Below are positions 1-7,557 of a stretch of DNA of 7,773 bases, piece after piece (position 1 is the first letter of the stretch; each line of letters begins with the position of its first letter). Position numbers and translations under genes: made by a program. The DNA is from Deltaproteobacteria bacterium (lineage in GTDB: Bacteria; Desulfobacterota; Desulfobulbia; Desulfobulbales; Desulfobulbaceae), in the NCBI GenBank assembly GCA_013151365.1, contig JAADIK010000095.1, forward strand, positions 1-7,773, given 5' to 3'. The notes under the pieces were generated by a model. The model worked only from the letters and a program-made list of their open reading frames with translations. It did no database searches and was not told the origin of the DNA.

Positions 1-3000
1 GGGCCGAATTCAACGGCACCGGGTATATCGCCGTACAACTGTCGCTCTCCATGGCGCTGCCATGCGGCTACCACCGGCTGGCCATTGCCGCCGGGCCGGC
101 GGCGGGCTGTCTCGTTATAGTTGTTCCCGAGACCTGCTCTGTCCCGCCGGGTTTGCAGGGGCAGGCCCGGATCTGGGGGGTTTCCTGCCGGGTGGATACC
201 CTCCGCTCCGGCAGGAACTGGGGCGTCGGTGATTTTTCCGACCTTAAAGAGCTGCTGTTCCGGTCGGCCGATGAGGGGGCCGGCGCCCTGGCGATCAGTC
301 CGCTGCAAGCCCGGATTCCGGGGCAGAGCGGGCGGCCTTTTTCGGCCCGGGTTTCCAGTTTTTGTTTTCCCGATTTTGTCTCTCTTGATCCGGAAGTTAT
401 CGCCGACTTCAGTGAAAACAAGGCGGCCCGGGATTTTTTTCAGGACTCGGATTTTCAGCTGCGGCTGGCCTCGCTTCGCAACCGGCAACTCGTTCCTCTT
501 GAAGAAGTGAGGGCGGCCAAAATAGCATTGTGCGAGTTGCTCTGGCGCCACTTTCAGCAGAATCACCTGGAGCCGGAACTCGAAAGAGGCCGGGAATTCC
601 GTGATTTTCAACAGGCCGGCGGCGAGGAACTGCGGGCCTACTCACTCTTTGAGGCCTTGCGGGAGCATTTAAAGGCCCGGGATGAAGGATGGAGTGACTG
701 GCAAGGCTGGCCGGAAGATTTCCAGGACCCGCACTCTGCCGCGGTTGCCGATTTTGCGCGGGCAAACCGGGACCGCATTGAATTTTACCAATATCTCCTG
801 TGGCAGACGGAACTCCAGCTGGCGGCGGTAGGCCGGCGGTCGATGGAACTGGGCCTCAAGGTCGGTCTCGTCGAGACGCTTGCCGCCGGTCTCCATCCGG
901 GCGGTTTCGAAACATGGTACCGGCCGCAGCTTTTTGCCCTGAATATGGAAGGGGCAATCTCTTTCCCGGGGGGGCAGGGCATGGGCCGGGATGGCTGCCC
1001 GCCCCTGCTGCCGTCCGGCTTGAAGGATGCGGCATATGCGCCGTTCATCGCCGCCCTCCGGGCCAACATGCGCCATGCCGGCGCACTGTGCATCAACTAT
1101 GCGACTATCGCCGGACCACGATGCCGGCTGCCGGTTGCGGCCGCGTTCTCCGGCTCGGTTTCCATCCAATACCCGGTTGCCGAACTCCTGGGAATCATCG
1201 CCCTGGAAAGCCGGCGCAACCGCTGCCTGGTGGTCTGTGAGCATGACGAAGAGCTGCCGGCGGATTTTCGCCGGCAACTTGAGCGGATGGCCATCCTCTC
1301 GTACCGGCCCGGACATTTTGCCACAACCGCCCGGGGAGACTGGCTTGCTCCCGAGCACTATCCGTCTCTCTCGATGGTGGCGACGAGCAGCAATGAGCTG
1401 ACGACCCTGAATGGTTACTGGTTGGGCAAGGATATCGACTTGTTGGCGGCAACCGGGGCCGCGGCGATTCCGGCGTGGCGGGAAAAGAGCATCATTGACC
1501 GGGCGGCGGACCGGGCCCGGCTGCTGGTCGCCCTGCATCGCCAGGGCCTGCTGCCGGAGGGGTATGATGTGGACCCCGCGACCGTGCCATGGCTGTCGCC
1601 GGTCCTGGTCCGGTCAGTTCATCTTTTTCTTGCCGGCTCGGCGGCGAAAATATGTCTGCTGCCGCTCCAGGACAGCCCTTCTTTCCAGGAAGGACACGGG
1701 GTTGACGAACAATCCCTTGATCTTCCCGGTTGGGAGCGGAAACTGCCGCTGGATATCGAAAACATCCGGGAGGATGAGCAGCTTGTCAACCTTATGCGGA
1801 GCTTCTGCGCCGAGCGGGGGGAGGGCATTGTCCGGCCGTCGGCCTTGCCGGTCGACCGGACCGCCGTCATCCCCGGCTCCTTTTACCGCCTGCAGCTCAA
1901 CTACGATTTTACCTTCCGCCAGGCCGCGGAGGTGGTGCCGTATCTGGATTCCCTGGGGATCAGTCATTGTTACACGTCTCCGTATCTTAAGGCGCGGCCG
2001 GGCAGTTCGCACGGCTACGATATCATTGATCATGCAAACCTGAATCCGGAGATCGGCAGCCGGGAAGAATATGAAGAGTTGGTCGCCGCCCTTGACCGGC
2101 ACGGTATGGCCCAGATCCTGGACATGGTGCCCAACCACATGGGAGTCGGCTCGGACAATAAATGGTGGCTTGATGTCCTGGAAAACGGGCGGGCCTCACA
2201 GTATGCCGATTTTTTCGATATCAACTGGGAGCCGCAGCAACGGGGACTCAAGGGCCGGGTATTGCTGCCGGTGCTGGGCGATTATTACGGGTCGGTCCTT
2301 GAGGGGAGTGAGTTGCACCTTGACTTCAGCCTCGAAAATGGCGCCTTCCGCATCACCTATTACGGCCACTCTTTCCCGCTTGATCCGTGTTCGTATCCAT
2401 TGATCCTCGGGCATGATCTCAGCCGGCTGGAGGCCCGGCTCGGCTCCCGTCACCAGGGGGTGCACGAACTGCAAAATCTGATCTCCTCCTTTGCCAATCT
2501 ACCGGGCCGGGAGGAAACAGACCCTGAACAGGTCAGGACGCGTTACCGTAACAAGGAGGTTTTGAAAAAATTACTGGCCCGCCTGTGCCGGGAAATTCCT
2601 GAAATCGCGACCTTCATAGAGGGAAATGTTGTCTTGCTCAACGGGGAAAAAGGCTGTTCGGAAAGTTTCAACCTGCTCCATGACCTCCTGAACATGCAGG
2701 CCTACCGCCTTGCCTTCTGGCGCGTCGCTTCCGACGAGATAAACTATCGCCGCTTTTTTGATATCAACGACCTGGCCGGCGTCCGCGCGGAAAATCAAAG
2801 GGTCTTTGAAGAAACGCACCGCTTTGTCTTTGACCTGATCGCAACCGGCAAAGTGGACGGTTTGCGCATTGACCATCCGGACGGGCTCTATGATCCCCGT
2901 CAGTATTGCTCCCGCTTGCAGGCGGCCGCCAGCGGTGAAATCGCTGCCAGCGAGAAAGTCCTGCCGACGGAACTCCTCCTTAAAGAGAGGCCTTTGCCTC

Positions 3001-4799
3001 TCTACGTGGTGGTCGAGAAAATTCTGGCCGATTTTGAGCACCTGCCGGCGGACTGGCTGGTCCACGGGACAACCGGCTACGATTTCAGCGTCGTTCTTAA
3101 CGGCCTGTTCGTGGATGCAACCGCGGAAAAGTCGTTCACCCGCATCTATCACCGCTTTATCGGCCACAGCATGGACTTCGAGCTGCTGCTCTATAACTGC
3201 AAGAAACTGATCATCAAGACCGCCATGGCCGGTGAGCTGAATGTCCTGGCCGACGAACTGCACCGGCTCGGCCAGATGAACCGTTTCACCCGTGACTACA
3301 CCTTGAACCATCTCCGCGAAACCCTCATCGAAATCATTTCCTGCTTCCCGGTGTACCGGACATATATAACCGGCGACCGGATCTCCCAGGATGACCGCCA
3401 TTACGTGGAATGGGCCGTCTCCAAGGCAAAAAGCCGGCAACAGGCGGAAGATCCGGCTATTTACGACTTTATGCAGGCGACCTTGCTGCTGGAAATCGAA
3501 GCAGGCAAGGGCAATGTCTTGCAGAACACGGCAAAAAAATTCGTGATGAAGCTGCAGCAATACACCGGGCCGGTCATGGCGAAGGGGCTGGAGGATACCT
3601 GTTTTTATATTTACAACCGTTTGCTGTCACTGAACGAGGTCGGCGGCGATCCCCGCCGCTTCGGGATCTCGGTGGCGGCGTTTCATCATGCCAACCGGGA
3701 AAGAAACACCTACTGGCCCCATGCGATGCTCAACACCTCGACCCATGACAGTAAACGCAGTGAGGATCTCCGGGCCCGGATAAATGTATTGTCCGAGATG
3801 CCCAGGGAATGGCAAAAGGCCCTGACGCGCTGGAGCCGTTGTAATCACGGCTTCCGGACCAAGGTCGGTCACGTCCCGGCACCCTCGAAAAATGACGAAT
3901 ACGCCCTGTACCAGAACCTGGTGGGGGTGTGGCCTTTCGAGCGGCTGGACCGGGAGGGCAGGGCATCCCTGGTCGGCAGAATCGAGCAGTACATGTTGAA
4001 GGTGATCCGGGAGGCGAAGGTGCATACCAGCTGGATCAATCAGAACCGGGCCTACGAGGAGGCGATGTCACAATTTGTCCGGCGGATTCTCGACGAGAAA
4101 AGCGCTTTTCTCGAGGACTTTGTGCCTTTTCAGCAGAAAATCTCCTGGTTCGGTATGCTCAACAGCATTGCCCAGCTCCTGCTCAAACTGACGTCCCCCG
4201 GGATTCCCGATACCTACCAGGGAACGGAGACCTGGCATTTCCGCCTGGTCGACCCGGACAACCGGCGGCCGGTTGATTTCCACCGGCGACAGGAGATGCT
4301 GGCCGAACTGCAGCGGTTTATGGCGGTTGCCCCGGCTGATCTTGCCGAAAGGGCCGGGCAGCTGCTGCAGACCATGACCGATGGCCGGGTCAAGATGTAC
4401 GTCCTCTGGAAAACGCTGGCCTTCCGGCGCCTGAACAGTGAACTCTTCGAGCGGGGATCGTATCTGCCCCTGACCGTGAAAGGGAGGAAAAAGGAGCACC
4501 TCTGCGCCTTTATGAGAATCCTGGCCGAGCGCCCGGTCATTGTCGTCGTCCCGCGCCTGTCCGCCCGCCTTCTCGGCAACGACGAGAGCCGCCTGCCCCT
4601 GGGGCCGGAGGTATGGTCGAATACCGTGATCGTGCTGCCCGACAACCTGCCGGTACAGTCATACACCAACGTGTTGACAGGGGAAGAGATTTTTCCCGGT
4701 GGCCCTGATAATAACCGGCTGGCCGCCGCCGAACTCCTGCGGAGTTTCCCGGTATGCCTGTTGGATAAAACTTTTGAAACAGGAGTGTGTTATGACTGA
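1..4799 (+). CDS. treY: GH77 (MalQ-like, apparently inactive) - TreY maltooligosyl-trehalose synthase fusion, 5' end outside window
   Basis: The frame is open to the left edge (first full codon at 3), and the residues before the first Met at 51 continue a MalQ-type N-terminus into the GYHRL motif, so the true start lies upstream. Residues are numbered from that Met. Residues 1 to about 580 are GH77-like (LRSGRNWGVGDF at 51-62). From about 604 to 1582 the protein is a full-length GH13 TreY, which turns the reducing-end alpha-1,4 bond of maltooligosaccharides into the alpha-1,1 bond of maltooligosyl-trehalose, presumably in the cytoplasm. TreY motifs are intact: DMVPNH (D691), RIDHPDGL with nucleophile D941, VVEKIL with acid/base E989, STHDSKRSED with D1233, then PGIPDTYQGTE and LVDPDNRRPVDF. 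The GH77 half has lost key residues (see its own entry). TreY acts with TreZ, which is not in the window. TreY is near certain; the role of the GH77 half is inferred. Confidence 0.95.
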   Translation, partial: AEFNGTGYIAVQLSLSMALPCGYHRLAIAAGPAAGCLVIVVPETCSVPPGLQGQARIWGVSCRVDTLRSGRNWGVGDFSDLKELLFRSADEGAGALAISPLQARIPGQSGRPFSARVSSFCFPDFVSLDPEVIADFSENKAARDFFQDSDFQLRLASLRNRQLVPLEEVRAAKIALCELLWRHFQQNHLEPELERGREFRDFQQAGGEELRAYSLFEALREHLKARDEGWSDWQGWPEDFQDPHSAAVADFARANRDRIEFYQYLLWQTELQLAAVGRRSMELGLKVGLVETLAAGLHPGGFETWYRPQLFALNMEGAISFPGGQGMGRDGCPPLLPSGLKDAAYAPFIAALRANMRHAGALCINYATIAGPRCRLPVAAAFSGSVSIQYPVAELLGIIALESRRNRCLVVCEHDEELPADFRRQLERMAILSYRPGHFATTARGDWLAPEHYPSLSMVATSSNELTTLNGYWLGKDIDLLAATGAAAIPAWREKSIIDRAADRARLLVALHRQGLLPEGYDVDPATVPWLSPVLVRSVHLFLAGSAAKICLLPLQDSPSFQEGHGVDEQSLDLPGWERKLPLDIENIREDEQLVNLMRSFCAERGEGIVRPSALPVDRTAVIPGSFYRLQLNYDFTFRQAAEVVPYLDSLGISHCYTSPYLKARPGSSHGYDIIDHANLNPEIGSREEYEELVAALDRHGMAQILDMVPNHMGVGSDNKWWLDVLENGRASQYADFFDINWEPQQRGLKGRVLLPVLGDYYGSVLEGSELHLDFSLENGAFRITYYGHSFPLDPCSYPLILGHDLSRLEARLGSRHQGVHELQNLISSFANLPGREETDPEQVRTRYRNKEVLKKLLARLCREIPEIATFIEGNVVLLNGEKGCSESFNLLHDLLNMQAYRLAFWRVASDEINYRRFFDINDLAGVRAENQRVFEETHRFVFDLIATGKVDGLRIDHPDGLYDPRQYCSRLQAAASGEIAASEKVLPTELLLKERPLPLYVVVEKILADFEHLPADWLVHGTTGYDFSVVLNGLFVDATAEKSFTRIYHRFIGHSMDFELLLYNCKKLIIKTAMAGELNVLADELHRLGQMNRFTRDYTLNHLRETLIEIISCFPVYRTYITGDRISQDDRHYVEWAVSKAKSRQQAEDPAIYDFMQATLLLEIEAGKGNVLQNTAKKFVMKLQQYTGPVMAKGLEDTCFYIYNRLLSLNEVGGDPRRFGISVAAFHHANRERNTYWPHAMLNTSTHDSKRSEDLRARINVLSEMPREWQKALTRWSRCNHGFRTKVGHVPAPSKNDEYALYQNLVGVWPFERLDREGRASLVGRIEQYMLKVIREAKVHTSWINQNRAYEEAMSQFVRRILDEKSAFLEDFVPFQQKISWFGMLNSIAQLLLKLTSPGIPDTYQGTETWHFRLVDPDNRRPVDFHRRQEMLAELQRFMAVAPADLAERAGQLLQTMTDGRVKMYVLWKTLAFRRLNSELFERGSYLPLTVKGRKKEHLCAFMRILAERPVIVVVPRLSARLLGNDESRLPLGPEVWSNTVIVLPDNLPVQSYTNVLTGEEIFPGGPDNNRLAAAELLRSFPVCLLDKTFETGVCYD
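3..1790 (+). other. Degenerate GH77 4-alpha-glucanotransferase module within the fusion protein
   Basis: This module has MalQ order and landmarks: GYHRL at the start, LRSGRNWGVGDF, SPLQARIP in place of PLHALFP, AYAPFIAALRANMRHAGAL, LLGIIALESRRNRC, and a LNGYWLGKDI stretch. The catalytic signatures are altered. The RIDH nucleophile motif is CINY (Asp to N349), the THD motif is SNE (Asp to E449), and the GEDLG motif is CEHDE, with only the acid/base Glu (E397) kept. The Trp-containing NWGLPP loop is replaced around residues 305-318, SPYSPSSR is RPFSARVSS, and the late NLPGT...PNW stretch is shortened. Known family residues are Asp293, Glu340 and Asp395 of Thermus aquaticus amylomaltase. The frame has no stops, so the protein is maintained. 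I infer a non-catalytic role such as maltodextrin binding or docking for TreY. The C-terminal boundary is approximate. Confidence 0.85.
4094..4113. repeat. Perfect 20-bp palindrome inside treY
   Basis: CGAGAAAAGCGCTTTTCTCG is its own reverse complement over 20 bases. It lies in the coding sequence for DEKSAFLED near the C-terminal part of TreY. The residues fit the family, so the palindrome may be a coincidence of codon choice. No function is claimed. Confidence 0.6.
4781..4785 (+). promoter_or_regulatory. Ribosome binding site for the duplicated-domain gene
   Basis: AGGAG lies six bases before the ATG at 4792, inside the last codons of the fusion gene. It decides the start: an in-frame ATG at 4699 would give a 31-residue extension, buried in treY, with no comparable site. 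Confidence 0.75.
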
Positions 4800-5487
4800 C
4801 AACACCATCCCCCGGTCCGCCCCGGAAGATATTCAGGATTTCAGTATCAAGGACTGCGCCCTGATCGCCGTTGCCACGGGCCACAGCGCCCTGACCGCAA
4901 AGGAGTTGCGCAACAGCCTGCTGACCATCAGCGCCGACAGCATCTATTACCACTTCTGGGGCGGCCTGCTGCATCCCCGTTTTGAAGAGCGTGAATATAA
5001 TAATGATTTTGCCGCCTGGGCCTGGTATGGCCTGCATGACGGGGCGCTGGCCGAACGGCTGGCGGTCGTAGATCCCACGGAATTTGACAGCCTTGAGGCT
5101 ATTCGTCATGAACTCGTTGAAATCGTGGAGGAACGGCTGGACGAAAAGGAGTGCCTGGCCTGGATGGGCGCCACCACCCCCTTTGAGTTTATCCGTTCCC
5201 AGATCGTGGTCTTTGATACCCGGAAAAAGACGACTGCTCCGGCAGAGCTGGCGGCCCTGCTGCCGACCATTTCCGCCAGCAGCATTTTTTATCATTTTAT
5301 TGATGCCCGCAGAAGGCTGTCCCACCACGGTGACGATTTCAGTTTCTGGCTCTCCGGTTTCAACGGCCGTTACCAGGGGCTCTGCGACAAGCTTGATGCC
5401 ATTGATCCTTACTTCGGCTCCCTGACCCAGCTCAAAAAACAACTGATCGGTCTGTTTCAGGAGCAATTTAACAAGGAGGTTGTATGA
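4792..5487 (+). CDS. Uncharacterised trehalose-operon protein with two copies of one domain (DUF5752-like)
   Basis: The protein has 231 residues and unknown function. It resembles a family I recall as DUF5752; this was not checked. It is an internal tandem duplication. Residues about 17-115 and 132-227 line up along their length: an F-x-I start leading to TAKEL / APAEL, then LLTISADSIYYHF against LLPTISASSIFYHF, an NDFAAW / DDFSFW segment, LAVVDP / LDAIDP, and a final helix (SLEAIRHELVEIVEE / SLTQLKKQLIGLFQE). No signal peptide or membrane segment is visible, so it is probably cytoplasmic. Its start overlaps the treY stop by 8 nt and its stop overlaps the treT start by 4 nt, which implies translational coupling with both. 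A helper or regulatory role for TreT or TreY is inferred from position only. The conserved Tyr-His-Phe and Asp-Pro pairs could be structural or ligand-binding. An enzymatic role cannot be excluded. Confidence 0.88.
   Translation: MTDNTIPRSAPEDIQDFSIKDCALIAVATGHSALTAKELRNSLLTISADSIYYHFWGGLLHPRFEEREYNNDFAAWAWYGLHDGALAERLAVVDPTEFDSLEAIRHELVEIVEERLDEKECLAWMGATTPFEFIRSQIVVFDTRKKTTAPAELAALLPTISASSIFYHFIDARRRLSHHGDDFSFWLSGFNGRYQGLCDKLDAIDPYFGSLTQLKKQLIGLFQEQFNKEVV
5473..5479 (+). promoter_or_regulatory. Strong ribosome binding site for treT
   Basis: AAGGAGG, a near-perfect anti-16S match, ends four bases before the ATG at 5484. It lies within the 3' end of the preceding gene and supports the start in the ATGA overlap. 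Confidence 0.85.
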
Positions 5488-6725
5488 CTCATCTTCTTGA
5501 ATCCTATGCCGACATTGCCGGTCAGGATGTAATAAACCATCTGCGCCAGTTGTCAGAGCCGCTCCACGGCATGAAGGTCGTGCATGTCAATTCGACCCGG
5601 ATCGGCGGCGGCGTTGCGGAAATCCTGGGTAAGCTGGTGCCTCTCATGCAGGATCTGTCCATTGATACGTCATGGGAGGTCCTGGAAGGGAATGAAGAAT
5701 TTTACCAGTGTACAAAAGGGATGCACAATGCCCTGCAGGGAAATCATATGCAAATCGCCGATCATCTCCTTGACGCCTATGAACAGGTCAACCGGGACAA
5801 TGCCGAAAGGTTGCGCGACAAACTGGAAGACGCCGACTTTGTCTTCATCCATGATCCTCAACCGGCACCGTTCCTGCTGAACTGTCCCAATCGCCGGGGG
5901 AAATGGATATGGCGCTGCCACATTGACGTCAGTCGTCCCTTCCGGCCGGTCTGGAAATATCTGCGCCGGTTTGTCCGGGAGTATGACGCCAGCATCTTCT
6001 CCCTTGCCGGTTTCGCCCAGACCCTTCCGCACCCGCAGTACATCATTCCACCGAGCATCGATCCGCTCAGTGAAAAAAATATGGAATTGCCGGAAGACGA
6101 AGTCCGGGCCGTGTTCACCGACTTTAAACTGGACCCGGACCGACCCATCCTGGTCCAGGTTTCACGTTTTGACCGCTTCAAGGATCCGCTCGGCGTCATT
6201 CGTGCCTACCGGCTGGTCAAGAAGTTCGTGCCCGGCCAGCAGCTGGTGCTCGTCGGTGGCGGGGCAACCGATGATCCCGAAGGAAAGATTGTCCTGCACG
6301 AGGTGCGGGAGGCCGCGGCCGGCGACCCGGATATTCATGTGCAGTTGTTGCCGCCGGATTCCAACCGGACGATCAACGCCCTGCAACGGGCCGCTGATAT
6401 TGTTCTCCAGAAATCAGTCAAGGAGGGGTTCGGTCTCACGGTTACCGAGGCCATGTGGAAGGGAAAACCGGTTATCGGCGGCAATACCGGCGGCATCCGG
6501 CTGCAGGTTATCAACTTTAACACCGGCTTCCTGGTCAACACTCCGGAAGGCGCGGCGCTACGCATCCGTTACCTGCTTCATCAGCCGGAAAAGATGCGCG
6601 AGATGGGGAACAAGGCGAAGGAGTTTGTCCGGGAAAATTTTCTGCTTACCCGCCACCTGCGCGAATACCTGACACTGATACTCAGTCTCCATTACGGCGG
6701 CACGGACAGAATAGAACTGGGGTGA
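5484..6725 (+). CDS. treT: Trehalose synthase TreT-like, GT4 family glycosyltransferase
   Basis: The 413-residue length is typical for TreT, which makes trehalose from an NDP-glucose donor and glucose in a reversible, retaining reaction in the cytoplasm. The N-terminal Rossmann half carries VNSTRIGGGVAEIL (about 35-48), then WEVLEGNEEFYQCTKGMHNALQG, a run I recognise as characteristic of TreT. The C-terminal donor-binding half has VSRFDRFKDP, with R228 and K233 placed to bind the donor diphosphate, the LVLVGGG strand, and the GT4 EX7E signature (E314, E322) in KEGFGLTVTEAM. No signal peptide or membrane segment is seen. Its ATG overlaps the previous stop (ATGA), so it belongs to the same operon as treY. 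Other GT4 enzymes such as sucrose or mannosyl-glycerate synthases are less likely because of the N-terminal signature. Donor nucleotide preference (ADP, UDP or other) cannot be read from the sequence. Confidence 0.9.
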   Translation: MTHLLESYADIAGQDVINHLRQLSEPLHGMKVVHVNSTRIGGGVAEILGKLVPLMQDLSIDTSWEVLEGNEEFYQCTKGMHNALQGNHMQIADHLLDAYEQVNRDNAERLRDKLEDADFVFIHDPQPAPFLLNCPNRRGKWIWRCHIDVSRPFRPVWKYLRRFVREYDASIFSLAGFAQTLPHPQYIIPPSIDPLSEKNMELPEDEVRAVFTDFKLDPDRPILVQVSRFDRFKDPLGVIRAYRLVKKFVPGQQLVLVGGGATDDPEGKIVLHEVREAAAGDPDIHVQLLPPDSNRTINALQRAADIVLQKSVKEGFGLTVTEAMWKGKPVIGGNTGGIRLQVINFNTGFLVNTPEGAALRIRYLLHQPEKMREMGNKAKEFVRENFLLTRHLREYLTLILSLHYGGTDRIELG

Positions 6726-6771
6726 AAATACACTACCCGGCTACGGCCCGGCTACCCGATTCTGCCACAAT
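6726..6771. other. Short gap between convergent genes treT and PIN toxin
   Basis: This 46-base spacer separates the converging 3' ends. It holds a short bulged GC hairpin (about 6738-6752: CCGGC, loop TACG, GC-C-CGG) without a T-run on either strand. It also holds the left copy of GCTACCCGATT. No convincing intrinsic terminator is seen for treT. Confidence 0.5.
6751..6761 (+). repeat. Direct repeat, left copy (GCTACCCGATT)
   Basis: This 11-bp word recurs exactly at 7642-7652 in the same orientation. Both copies are preceded by CCC and one variable base. The two copies bracket the toxin-antitoxin pair. The match is certain; its meaning is inferred. Confidence 0.6.
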
Positions 6772-7230
6772 TCAGATTTCTTCACCATAAGAAGATAGTT
6801 CCTGAATATGGCCGAATTCTTTTACCTTTAAAATGTATTTTTTGTCGTTCGTTATAAAAATAGCATTGCTCGAGATTGCCAAAGCATGATACAGGCAGTC
6901 AGTCAATTCGGGATAACCACTTTTCTTACTCCCTGTTCTTGCTATCTCTATGGCTTTCATACGTACTTCAATATTGGGAACAACAATTTGCAGTATTTCT
7001 TGTTTAGCTAATTTTTCAATATATTTTAGAGGTCGTTCTACCTCTTTAATGTCATCCAGATTACCACAAAGAACTTCTGTTATTTCATCTAAGACGAGGC
7101 TTGGAACTATAATTTGAATTTGTTCTAAAATTGCATCTTTCAGAATTTGTTTTGCGTTATTCTGTAATGATCTACAGTAGATATATTCAAGGAAGATATT
7201 TGCATCCAGCACATATCGGTTATTTGCCAT
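6772..7230 (-). CDS. PIN-domain toxin (VapC-like putative RNase) of a type II toxin-antitoxin pair
   Basis: The protein has 152 residues from the ATG at 7230, or 155 from a GTG at 7239. PIN-domain toxins are Mg-dependent RNases that block translation until bound by their antitoxin. The PIN acidic residues are in the expected order (numbered from the GTG): D12 in YVLDANIF, E52 in VLDEITEV, D114 in ELTDCLYHAL and D132 in IFITNDKKY. The start overlaps the antitoxin's 3' end by 11 nt (ATG) or 20 nt (GTG). An AAGG sits about 12 nt before the ATG and only 3 nt before the GTG, so the start is ambiguous; I prefer the ATG. The gene is much more AT-rich than the trehalose genes (17 of 60 bases are G or C at 7141-7200, against 38 of 60 at 2881-2940), which fits horizontal transfer. 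It is transcribed toward treT. The RNA target is unknown. Confidence 0.88.
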   Translation of the reverse strand: MANNRYVLDANIFLEYIYCRSLQNNAKQILKDAILEQIQIIVPSLVLDEITEVLCGNLDDIKEVERPLKYIEKLAKQEILQIVVPNIEVRMKAIEIARTGSKKSGYPELTDCLYHALAISSNAIFITNDKKYILKVKEFGHIQELSSYGEEI

Positions 7231-7522
7231 ATCTGACACTTGCCTTGATTCTTTTTTGTTTACGCATGGATCTTAAAATATCAACAGGGTTTTGATCTAT
7301 GCCAATCCTCGGCAAACTATTCAATTCTTCCAATAGCTTTTTTTGCTTAGAGGTAATTGAAGGCCGCCCCAATACATGGCTGTTTGAATCCTCGAGGGGA
7401 ACAATTTTAGCTAAAGGCTTCCCTTTCCTTTCAATAGTTACAACATCACCCTTATGAAAAACCTCATCCAGCAAAGTACCGAATTGCCTGCGAGCTGCTG
7501 TTACATCAATTATTCTTTCCAT
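7220..7522 (-). CDS. Phd/YefM-family antitoxin
   Basis: The protein has 100 residues. The first 45 form a Phd/YefM-type DNA-binding, dimerising domain: IIDVTAARRQFGTLLDEV, then GDVVTIERKGKPLAKIVPLE, the usual helix followed by the hairpin that ends in K-P-x-A-x-I-V-P. The rest (about 55-100) is charged and probably helical, fitting the flexible toxin-binding tail of the family. Antitoxins of this type neutralise the partner toxin and, with it, repress their own promoter. The gene precedes and overlaps the PIN toxin, the normal antitoxin-first order. It has its own ribosome binding site and a near-consensus promoter just upstream. Base composition is AT-rich like the toxin. Pairing of Phd-type antitoxins with PIN toxins is well known. 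Confidence 0.9.
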   Translation of the reverse strand: MERIIDVTAARRQFGTLLDEVFHKGDVVTIERKGKPLAKIVPLEDSNSHVLGRPSITSKQKKLLEELNSLPRIGIDQNPVDILRSMRKQKRIKASVRYGK

Positions 7523-7527
7523 AATGT

Positions 7528-7532
7528 TCTCC
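7528..7532 (-). promoter_or_regulatory. Ribosome binding site of the antitoxin gene
   Basis: GGAGA on the minus strand lies five bases before the ATG at 7522. This supports that start for the antitoxin. Confidence 0.75.
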
Positions 7533-7557
7533 GTGAACCATGTTGACTATGCTAACC

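Noticed and set aside
51..53. ATG at 51 as the start of the fusion gene
   Set aside because: The frame is open to the window edge, the 16 codons upstream continue a MalQ-like N-terminus, and no ribosome binding site precedes it.
2571..3560. Long minus-strand open frame opposite treY
   Set aside because: It is a mirror of the highly conserved TreY coding region (catalytic D941 and E989 lie here), shows no recognisable domain and is expected in GC-rich coding DNA.
4699..4791. Upstream start giving a 31-residue extension of the duplicated-domain protein
   Set aside because: The extension overlaps the conserved treY C-terminus, has no good ribosome binding site and has unnatural composition. 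The ATG at 4792 has AGGAG at proper spacing.
4537..5466. Long minus-strand open frame spanning the treY end and the next gene
   Set aside because: It runs across two overlapping plus-strand genes with clear family signatures and start sites; it has no start signal or recognisable motif of its own.
6738..6752. Bulged GC hairpin after treT as an intrinsic terminator
   Set aside because: The stem is short and bulged, and no T-run follows on either strand.
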